From: CADDYX01 sp045809945
Lineage (GTDB): Bacteria > Verrucomicrobiota > Verrucomicrobiia > Chthoniobacterales > UBA10450
Reading direction: 5' to 3'
Length of the DNA: 17,266 bases
Assembly (NCBI GenBank): GCA_045809945.1
Contig: JBJMWW010000147.1
Location: forward strand, 1-17,266
The position numbers and the translations under genes are program-made. Under the pieces are notes generated by a model. The model was not told the DNA's origin. It worked only from the letters and a program-made list of their open reading frames with translations, and ran no database searches. Positions 11,730 through 17,266 of the stretch are shown here, piece by piece. Position 1 is the first letter of the stretch; each line of letters starts with the position of its first letter.

Positions 11730-13337
11730 GTGGCCTCGCATTTTTTACGGACCAAGAGCCCGGAGCTGTTGATCCGCGAATCGCAAGCGCCGGAGCGGCA
11801 GTTGAAGCGCTCGCTTAAAGCGTTCGACGTCACCTGCCTCGGCATCGGCGCCATCATCGGCGCAGGGATTTTCGCACTGGCTGGCACCGGCGCGGCCGGC
11901 GAGCTCGCCGCGCCGTCGCTCGCGAAGACACCGATCACGAACTTCGTGACGGCGTGGCTGACGCACTCGGAACTTGTGATGGGCCGTCCCGGCGCTGGCC
12001 CGGCAGTCATCGTCTCCTTTATCGTTGCAGCCATCGCGTGCGGTTTTGCGGCGCTCTGCTATGCCGAGCTCGCGGCGATGATCCCCGTCTCCGGGTCCGC
12101 CTACACCTATTCATATGCGACGCTCGGCGAGATCATCGCGTGGATTATCGGCTGGGATCTGATTCTCGAATACGCGGTCGGCAATATGGCCGTTGCCGTC
12201 GGCTGGTCGGGTTATCTAGTAAAGCTTTGTGGCAGCCTTTTCGGATTGAAATTTCCGCTTTGGGCCGTGACCGATACGACGACCGCGACGGGACTGCTCA
12301 AGAAAGGCGGCGACGCACTCGGCGATTTTTCTTCGACCGCGCTGCCGAGTTTCGCGGGTCACGGCTTCGCGCTCAATTTGCCGGCGTTTCTGATCGTCGC
12401 CGCCGTGACGGTCCTTCTTGTTTACGGAATCCGGGAAAGCGCGAAAGCGAACACCACGATCGTGATCGTGAAAGTGTCGGTCGTCGTGTTCTTCATCGCG
12501 CTCGGTGCCTTCATGGTGCATCCAACAAACTGGCATCCGTTTATGCCATCCGGTTTAGGCGGAATGATGAGCGGCGCGGCGATCGTGTTCTTCGCGTTTA
12601 TCGGCTTCGATGCGGTCTCGACGACGGCGGAGGAAACGCGCAATCCGCAGCGCGATCTTCCGATCGGTATGATTGCGAGTCTCATCATCTGCACGCTGCT
12701 TTACGTGTTGATGTCTGCAGTGTTGACCGGCATCAACAAATACACGGTTTACCTCGGCGATCCGGCCGCCGTTGCTACCGCCTTCGCGAGCAAGCCGTGG
12801 GCACAGGCGCTGGTGAGCGCCGGCGCTCTCGCGGGGCTTACCTCGGTCCTGCTCGTTTTTCAGCTCGGCCAGCCACGCATCTTCATGGCGATGGCGCGTG
12901 ATGGCCTGCTGCCGCGATACTTCTCTCGCATCCATCCACGGTTTCGCACTCCGCACATCACGACAATCTGGACCGGCATCATCGTCGGTGGAGTCGCGAT
13001 GATCACCGACATCGGTTCGCTTTCGGATCTGACGAACATCGGCACGCTTTTCGCGTTCGTGCTCGTCTGTATCGGAGTGATCATTCTGCGGCGGAAAGAT
13101 CCAGGTCGGCCCCGGCCGTTCCGCGTGCCGATGGTGCCGTGGTTTCCGATCGTTGGCGTGATCCTGTGCGCCGCGCTGATGCTAAGTCTGCCGATCGAGA
13201 CGTGGGTGCGATTCGTCGGGTGGCTCGCGATAGGCCTGGTCATTTACTTCCTCTACAGCGTGCGACACAGCCAATTGCAGCGCGGCATCGACGCCGGCGA
13301 CACCGAAGACATCGTGCCGCCGATCGTGAAGACCTAG
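11730..13337 (+). CDS. APC-superfamily amino acid permease, cationic amino acid transporter type
   Basis: This is an inner-membrane amino acid transporter of 535 residues. The N-terminal KRSLKAFDVTCLGIGAIIGAGIFALAGTGAA holds the unwound first helix with the GAIIGAGIF substrate-binding signature. Later marks are AALCYAELAAMIPVSGSAYTYSY (helix 3 region), a long FFAFIGFDAVSTTAEETRNPQRDLPIG segment typical of the CAT branch, and an FQLGQPRIFMAMARDGLLP loop. About 12-14 hydrophobic helices are visible. The hydrophilic insert near residues 55-80 and the segment near 185-210 make it longer than minimal permeases. The substrate cannot be read from sequence, though relatives carry a range of amino acids. 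The start is a GTG at 11730 without a clear ribosome binding site. Its stop shares CTAG with the convergent UbiB-family gene. Confidence 0.92.
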   Translation: MASHFLRTKSPELLIRESQAPERQLKRSLKAFDVTCLGIGAIIGAGIFALAGTGAAGELAAPSLAKTPITNFVTAWLTHSELVMGRPGAGPAVIVSFIVAAIACGFAALCYAELAAMIPVSGSAYTYSYATLGEIIAWIIGWDLILEYAVGNMAVAVGWSGYLVKLCGSLFGLKFPLWAVTDTTTATGLLKKGGDALGDFSSTALPSFAGHGFALNLPAFLIVAAVTVLLVYGIRESAKANTTIVIVKVSVVVFFIALGAFMVHPTNWHPFMPSGLGGMMSGAAIVFFAFIGFDAVSTTAEETRNPQRDLPIGMIASLIICTLLYVLMSAVLTGINKYTVYLGDPAAVATAFASKPWAQALVSAGALAGLTSVLLVFQLGQPRIFMAMARDGLLPRYFSRIHPRFRTPHITTIWTGIIVGGVAMITDIGSLSDLTNIGTLFAFVLVCIGVIILRRKDPGRPRPFRVPMVPWFPIVGVILCAALMLSLPIETWVRFVGWLAIGLVIYFLYSVRHSQLQRGIDAGDTEDIVPPIVKT

Positions 13338-14998
13338 TCGTCGTGCGACTTGTCGTAGAAAAAGATATTGATCAGCAGGATGACCCCGGCGCCCGCCGCG
13401 CCGAGGAAGAATAGAATTGCGAGACCGGGATAACCCCAGATGCGGAAGGTGGTGTCGACCCGCATCAGCATCGCGGCGCCGATGATCATTGCTGCGATGA
13501 TCAGCCCAACCGTGATGCGGTTTGCCACTTTCTGAAATCCTAGAATCAGCGTTTTCTCGTCGATTGCGTCGACGTTTATTTTGAGCTCGTTGCGCGAGAT
13601 AACGTCGATGAATTTGTTCAGCCGGGACGGCAAACGCTGAAGCAGATCCTTCATCTCCAGCAATCCGCTGAGGAGATGCCCGGGCGATAGTGTTTTGGTT
13701 AAACGACGTTCCAGGATTTCTGCTGCGTGCCGCCGGATCGACGCGTTCGGATCGAACTGCGGTTCGAGGGCGCGGCCGACCTGATCGAGATTGAGCAGCG
13801 TCTTGCCGAGCATCGTCATTTCCTGCGGCACACGAATGTTCGTCTCCGCCGCGACCGTCGTGACTTCGAGCACGAGTCGCCCGACCTGCATCTGCTCAAC
13901 AGTCGCGCTCTTTTGCACCGCGACGATCTCCGAAACGCGCCGTGTAAATTCGGTCTCGTCAAATTCCGGTTTCGGCTGGCCGATTTTCACCGCGGTCTGC
14001 GCGGCTTCTTCACCGCGGCCTTCCGCGACGGCGAGCAGCAGTTGCAGTAAATCCTCCTGTAGTCGCGGCATGATCCGGCCAACCATTCCAAGATCGATTA
14101 GCGCAATTCGGTAATCGTCGGTCAGGAAGACGTTGCCCGGATGCGGATCGGCGTGGAAAAAACCATCGACCAGGATTTGTTTGAGATAGGCGCGGAATAG
14201 CTCGTCGGCGCGCGCCGCACCATCGAACTCCATGCGCGCGAGCGGCGACATCTCGGTCACCTTGCGGCCCGGAACGTACTCCATCGTCAGGACACGCGCT
14301 GTGCAGTAGTCAGAGATCGGCAGCGGCACGATGATGTCCGGAAACTCGGCAAGGTTTTCGTGGAAGGTGCTGAGGTTCGTCGCCTCCTGCCGGTAATCGA
14401 GCTCGCGCAGCAAACTCTTGCGCATCTCATCGAGCATTCGGGCGAACTCGTACTTCTTGCCGAACTCGGTGTGCGAATCGAGGAACTCTGCGATCTCGTC
14501 GAGTGCGTCGAGATCTTCGAACATCCGCTCCCGGATATTTGGCCGTTGGACTTTGACTGCGACGCGTCGCCCGTCTCGCAATCTCGCGAGATGCACCTGG
14601 CCTAACGAAGCGGACGCCGTGGGTTGATCGTCGAACTCCGCGAATGCTTTCGACATTCGCACGCCCAGCTCGCCCGTAATGATCTGTTCGACTTCGGCGA
14701 ACGAGAACGGCTCGACCTTGTCCTGCAGTCGCTCGAGGGCTTCGAGATAAGCGCGTGGCATCAGCTCAACGCGCGTCGAGAGCAGCTGCCCGAGCTTTAC
14801 GAAGGTCGGCCCGAGTTTCTCCAGATCATCCGCGAGCTGGTCGGCCTTGGCTGACTCTTCCGGCGTAACGCGCTGTTCCGCGGCGAGCGTCTGCTCAAGT
14901 CCCGCGCTTTTTACGATGTCGGAGCGGCCGTACTTCGCGAGCAATGCCGCGATTTGTCCGTAGCGCTTCAGGTGCTGGGGCTTAAGCGAAATGGCCAT
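13334..14998 (-). CDS. ubiB: ABC1/AarF/UbiB-family kinase-like membrane protein
   Basis: UbiB/ABC1 proteins are atypical kinase-fold ATPases needed for quinone biosynthesis or lipid handling at the inner membrane. The 554-residue product has the expected order: the KxGQ motif in TFVKLGQLLSTR (Lys68, Gly70, Gln71), a TASASLGQVHLARL loop in place of the usual Ala-rich loop (127-140), the ATP-site lysine in VAVKVQRP (Lys149), the catalytic HADPHPGNV (282-290), and the metal-binding Asp302 in LIDLGMVGR. Two C-terminal transmembrane helices (about 497-515 and 523-547) anchor it. No other quinone gene is near, so the pathway is inferred from the family. The ATG at 14998 lacks a ribosome binding site. 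It ends on CTAG shared with the permease stop. Confidence 0.93.
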   Translation of the reverse strand: MAISLKPQHLKRYGQIAALLAKYGRSDIVKSAGLEQTLAAEQRVTPEESAKADQLADDLEKLGPTFVKLGQLLSTRVELMPRAYLEALERLQDKVEPFSFAEVEQIITGELGVRMSKAFAEFDDQPTASASLGQVHLARLRDGRRVAVKVQRPNIRERMFEDLDALDEIAEFLDSHTEFGKKYEFARMLDEMRKSLLRELDYRQEATNLSTFHENLAEFPDIIVPLPISDYCTARVLTMEYVPGRKVTEMSPLARMEFDGAARADELFRAYLKQILVDGFFHADPHPGNVFLTDDYRIALIDLGMVGRIMPRLQEDLLQLLLAVAEGRGEEAAQTAVKIGQPKPEFDETEFTRRVSEIVAVQKSATVEQMQVGRLVLEVTTVAAETNIRVPQEMTMLGKTLLNLDQVGRALEPQFDPNASIRRHAAEILERRLTKTLSPGHLLSGLLEMKDLLQRLPSRLNKFIDVISRNELKINVDAIDEKTLILGFQKVANRITVGLIIAAMIIGAAMLMRVDTTFRIWGYPGLAILFFLGAAGAGVILLINIFFYDKSHDD

Positions 14999-15024
14999 GC
15001 ACTTTTAGAACGGAATTGGATAGC

Positions 15025-15055
15025 AAAACGGCCTCACCGTTTCCGATGAGGCCGT
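15025..15055 (-). terminator. Rho-independent terminator of the DUF5069 gene
   Basis: Read on the minus strand, a perfect 9-bp stem ACGGCCTCA/TGAGGCCGT (15055-15047 with 15036-15028) has a 10-nt loop and ends in TTTT (15028-15025). It lies about 20 nt after the DUF5069 stop and separates that gene from the UbiB-type gene. Confidence 0.8.
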
Positions 15056-15075
15056 ATGGCGGCTACAGCGATGAA

Positions 15076-15528
15076 TTATGCCGCCTTTTTGTAACTGACG
15101 CGGTCGTCCTCTTCCAGCCAATCGAAGAGCGGCGTCGATTTCGGATCCTGCCCTGTCGACTTGATCGCATCGGCGTACCACTCGCGCTTTTCGGGATTGT
15201 CGTACGGGTTCGCCGCGAGCATTTCATCGCACCACTGACGTTTTTCGTCCTCGGATTTGCGCGCACCGTTTTCGTCGACCCACTTCACGATCTCTTCGTC
15301 GCTCGCGCCGCGTTCAACCACCGCTTTGAAGTCATCGCCTTTGATGCCCTTCCAGCCGAAGAGCATGTTGTCGAGCGGACAATCGAAATGATACTCGCCG
15401 ATGTTGCCCCAGAGGAGCGCGCGGCATTTGTCGATCGTGCGACCGAGAATCACGTATCCGCCCAGTTTCGTTTTCGGGCCGCGCGGCGCTTCTTTCGTCA
15501 GATCCTTGCCGGTTTTGTTTTCGTTCAT
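15076..15528 (-). CDS. DUF5069-family protein
   Basis: The product from the ATG at 15528 has 150 residues and matches the DUF5069 pattern: a basic TKLGGYVILGRTIDKCRALL segment, GEYHFDCPLDNMLFGWKGI, then repeated helical DDFKAVVERGASDEEIVKWV and EKRQWCDEM parts, ending in FDWLEEDD. Function is unknown. Two tryptophan/aspartate-rich segments give it an acidic cytosolic character, and no export signal is present. Reading can continue upstream to 15669, but that extension overlaps the divergent gene and shows none of the family pattern, so the internal ATG is preferred. It is single, with its own terminator downstream, and shares a 75-nt divergent control region with the four-helix gene. Confidence 0.85.
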   Translation of the reverse strand: MNENKTGKDLTKEAPRGPKTKLGGYVILGRTIDKCRALLWGNIGEYHFDCPLDNMLFGWKGIKGDDFKAVVERGASDEEIVKWVDENGARKSEDEKRQWCDEMLAANPYDNPEKREWYADAIKSTGQDPKSTPLFDWLEEDDRVSYKKAA

Positions 15529-15603
15529 GTGAAACCGTAAGACGGCACGCGTTCGCTGCAACCGACGCGCGCAAAGAGTAGTGCGGCTTCGATTCAATTC
15601 GGT

Positions 15604-16065
15604 ATGGCACAAACAACTGAAATGGTTTCCACCCTGAATAGCTTGATCGAGACTTTGAAGGATGGACAAGAGGGCTTCCGCCAGGCTGCGGAAGCAGTGA
15701 AAGACGGCACGCTCAAGTCGCTCTTCAGCGAATATTCGCTGCAGCGCGCAAAGTTCGCGGGTGAACTGCAGAATGAAGTGATCCGCTCACTCGGCGATTC
15801 GAAGCCGGAAGAGACGAGCAGCGTGAGCGGCGCGTTACACCGCGCCTGGATCAATTTGAAATCCGCGTTAACGAGCGGCGACGATCACGCCATTCTCGCC
15901 GAGTGCGAGCGCGGCGAAGACTCCGCCATCTCCGAATACCGGAAAGCAATCGAGGACGAAAATCTCTCGTCGCCGCTGCGCGACGTCGTTTCGCGCCAGT
16001 ACACTGAAGTGAAGGCTGCGCATGATCGCGTGAAGGCGTTACGCGACCAGACGAAGGGAAGCTAG
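15604..16065 (+). CDS. PA2169-type four-helix-bundle protein (DUF2383-like)
   Basis: The 153-residue cytosolic protein is nearly all helix and matches the PA2169/DUF2383 ferritin-like family: TLNSLIETLKDGQEGFRQAAEAVKD (helix 1), LFSEYSLQRAKFAGELQNEV (helix 2), then ALHRAWINLKSALTSGDDHAILAECERGEDSAISEYRKAIED (helix 3) and a last helix containing SRQYTEVKAAHDRVKALRD. Glu and His positions (for example the ECERGED and AAHDRVK segments) resemble a diiron pattern, but metal binding is not proven for the family. Members are often associated with stress responses. The ATG at 15604 is without a visible ribosome binding site. It is divergent from DUF5069, and an intrinsic terminator begins about 15 nt after its stop. 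Confidence 0.88.
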   Translation: MAQTTEMVSTLNSLIETLKDGQEGFRQAAEAVKDGTLKSLFSEYSLQRAKFAGELQNEVIRSLGDSKPEETSSVSGALHRAWINLKSALTSGDDHAILAECERGEDSAISEYRKAIEDENLSSPLRDVVSRQYTEVKAAHDRVKALRDQTKGS

Positions 16066-16080
16066 AGCTCCGCGATTCTA

Positions 16081-16125
16081 AAACAACGGCGGAACGCGCA
16101 ACTGCGTCTTCCGCCGTTTGTTTGT
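16081..16125 (+). terminator. Intrinsic terminator after the four-helix gene
   Basis: Arms AACGGCGGAA (16085-16094) and TTCCGCCGTT (16109-16118) are perfect. Flanking AAAC/GTTT pairing adds to the stem with one bulge, and an inner ACGC/GCGT stem closes the loop. A GTTTGTTTGT tail follows. T-rich sequence also follows on the minus strand, so it may work in both directions. Confidence 0.75.
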
Positions 16126-16130
16126 ACAAT
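16125..16130 (+). promoter_or_regulatory. Possible -10 element for leaderless GH26-like mRNA
   Basis: TACAAT matches the -10 consensus at 5 of 6 bases and ends 7 nt before the A of the ATG at 16138, so transcription would begin on or next to the start codon. No convincing -35 exists: the expected position falls in the loop of the preceding terminator. The gene has no ribosome binding site, in agreement with leaderless translation. Confidence 0.35.
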
Positions 16131-16137
16131 CTTCTTC

Positions 16138-17193
16138 ATGTTCGGTCGCGTCGTCGCATTCCTGCTCATCGCGATAACCGCGCGCGCTGCGGCGCGACTC
16201 GATGTGCCGCCAGCCGGCAAGCTTTACCAGGGTTTGTATTTCGACGAGCCGGCAAAAGATCACGATCCGACCGAGCACGACATTAAACCGACGGACGTCG
16301 CCCGTTTCGAGAATGCCATAGGCAAGAAAGCCGCTTGGGTTTTCTTCTCCGATAATTGGTTTGAAGATCGGGCGTTTCCAGCTGCGACGTGCGCTTGGAT
16401 CCGCGATCTCGGCAAGGTGCCGTACGTGCGGCTCATGTTGCGTTCCGACACCGAACAACAGCACGCCGAAAAACTCTTTACGCTCGCGAACATCATTGGA
16501 GGAAGATTCGACGACGATCTTCGGGCGTGGGCTCGCGCCGCGAAAGCGTTCGGCTCGCCGATCCTGATCGAGTGGGGCACGGAGCCGAACGGGAAGTGGT
16601 TTGCCTGGAATGGAAAATGGAACGGAGGCGCAAACGAAGGTCCGGCGCGCTACATCGCCGCGTATCGGCACATCGTCGATCTGATGCGCGATGAAGCCGC
16701 CCAAAACCTGCAATGGGTCTGGCACGTCAACTGGTTCGACGAACCGGAAGCGAAGTGGAATCGATTCGAGAACTATTTTCCCGGCGCCGATTATTGCGAC
16801 TGGGTTGGGCTCAGCGCATACGGCCCGCTCACTCCGCGCGCGCGCGACGGAACGGAAAGCTTCCGGTTCAAAATGAAAACGGCCTATCCGCGAATCACTA
16901 AGATCGCGCCGGGGAAGCCCGTCATCATTGCGGAATTCGGGTGTGCCTTGGATCACCGCACCGTCGACGCGGCTGACTGGGCAAAATCAGCGCTCGACGA
17001 TCTCTTTTCCGGACGCTGGCCAGCGGTGATCGGCTTTTGCTGGTGGAATGAGTCGTGGGAAAACGACGACACCGCGAGTCACAACACCGACATGAACATC
17101 CTGCACGATCAGGCGCTAACGAGGGTGTTTCGCGATGAACTGACGGAAGATGCCGACAAGCTGCAGGAAACGCCCGTCATCACGCCGCGGTAG
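16138..17193 (+). CDS. Secreted GH26-like glycoside hydrolase (beta-mannanase type)
   Basis: The 351-residue protein resembles GH26 enzymes, retaining glycosidases that mostly cut beta-mannans and some beta-1,3-xylans. A signal peptide covers residues 1-19 (FLLIAITARAAA). The TIM-barrel landmarks are visible: YQGLYFDEPA at 30-39, WVFFSDNWFEDRAFP at 67-81, VPYVRLMLRSD at 94-104, the likely acid/base Glu149 in WGTEPNGKWFAW, and the likely nucleophile Glu266 in PVIIAEFGC. A GFCWWNESW strand lies at 299-307. These positions fit the GH26 clan pattern of two glutamates about 110-120 residues apart. No binding module is attached and no other carbohydrate gene is nearby. The exact substrate is unknown. 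Transcription may start at the ATG itself. Confidence 0.85.
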   Translation: MFGRVVAFLLIAITARAAARLDVPPAGKLYQGLYFDEPAKDHDPTEHDIKPTDVARFENAIGKKAAWVFFSDNWFEDRAFPAATCAWIRDLGKVPYVRLMLRSDTEQQHAEKLFTLANIIGGRFDDDLRAWARAAKAFGSPILIEWGTEPNGKWFAWNGKWNGGANEGPARYIAAYRHIVDLMRDEAAQNLQWVWHVNWFDEPEAKWNRFENYFPGADYCDWVGLSAYGPLTPRARDGTESFRFKMKTAYPRITKIAPGKPVIIAEFGCALDHRTVDAADWAKSALDDLFSGRWPAVIGFCWWNESWENDDTASHNTDMNILHDQALTRVFRDELTEDADKLQETPVITPR

Positions 17194-17200
17194 ACGTGCG

Positions 17201-17266
17201 GTCATCCTGAACGAAGTGAAGGACCTCTCAAGCGTTCCGCTCGGCGTTTATTCTGTAGCGGGCGCG
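17201..17266. repeat. Left part of a second copy of the palindromic repeat, cut by the window edge
   Basis: GTCATCCTGA (17201-17210) is identical to 2611-2620. CGAA, then GAAGGACCTC (17218-17227) and a GTTC (17234-17237), follow at the same spacing with a few substitutions. It starts 8 nt after the glycosidase stop. The right inverted end would lie beyond 17266, so only the left portion can be seen. Confidence 0.6.

Noticed and set aside
11249..12034. Minus-strand frame of 261 residues bridging yebC and the permease
   Set aside because: It opposes the permease and overlaps yebC and the small membrane gene in other frames. It has no domain pattern.
15529..15669. N-terminal extension of the DUF5069 protein
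   Set aside because: It overlaps the divergent four-helix gene, and family similarity begins only after the ATG at 15528.
16078..16956. Minus-strand frame of 292 residues opposite the glycosidase
   Set aside because: The plus-strand protein has a signal peptide and GH26-like catalytic motifs, while the opposite frame has only charged low-information sequence.
1..17266. Defence island, CRISPR array, prophage, integron or tRNA genes
   Set aside because: No direct-repeat array, transposase, integrase, nuclease or cloverleaf sequence was seen. All major frames are housekeeping or envelope genes.

Overview
The window looks like a chromosomal housekeeping segment of a GC-rich Gram-negative bacterium, most likely a soil Verrucomicrobiota of the Chthoniobacterales/Udaeobacter kind. 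That placement is an inference. It rests on the mix of families (DUF5069, a PA2169-type four-helix protein, DUF3667, a GH26-like secreted glycosidase), on export signals typical of diderms, and on a dispersed repeat beginning GTCATCCTGA. I found no tRNA, rRNA, CRISPR array, transposase, phage gene or intein. The genes are short-spaced and unbroken.

Layout. (1) 62-1380, minus strand: ribD (riboflavin biosynthesis) followed by a tiny Tyr-rich secreted protein. (2) 1381-1655: a divergent control region with candidate promoters both ways, two copies of an AGTGTGACA palindrome and a structured leader. (3) 1656-2580: two tandem small heat-shock proteins ending in a strong intrinsic terminator. (4) 2611-2701: a 91-bp imperfect palindromic repeat, directly before recA (2752-3786). 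A second copy begins at 17201 and is cut by the window edge. (5) 3862-4746, minus: an atypical short-chain dehydrogenase/epimerase, convergent with recA and divergent from alaS. (6) 4840-7611: alaS, overlapped by 4 nt with a small exported protein (7608-8090). (7) 8087-10311, minus: a DUF3667 zinc-ribbon membrane protein whose stop codon overlaps a TTG start of an exported beta-propeller protein. (8) 10399-10632: a small periplasmic helical protein. (9) 10666-11652, minus: a small two-TM protein and a YebC/PmpR-family protein. (10) 11730-13337: a cationic amino-acid-type APC permease, sharing its stop tetranucleotide CTAG with a convergent ABC1/UbiB-family kinase-like gene (13334-14998). (11) 15076-15528, minus, DUF5069, divergent from a PA2169-like four-helix protein (15604-16065). 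(12) 16138-17193: a secreted GH26-like glycoside hydrolase with a possible leaderless promoter.

Most genes are unrelated housekeeping or envelope functions, so I see no defence system, gene cluster or mobile island. The most interesting signals are regulatory. They are the shared ribD/hsp20 control region with thermometer-like pairing near the only strong Shine-Dalgarno sites in the window, the palindromic repeat abutting recA, hairpins flush against the ribD and DUF3667 start codons, and the stop/start overlaps between neighbouring genes. Bases 1-61 hold no gene I can recognise. No gene-free stretch exceeds 300 bases.
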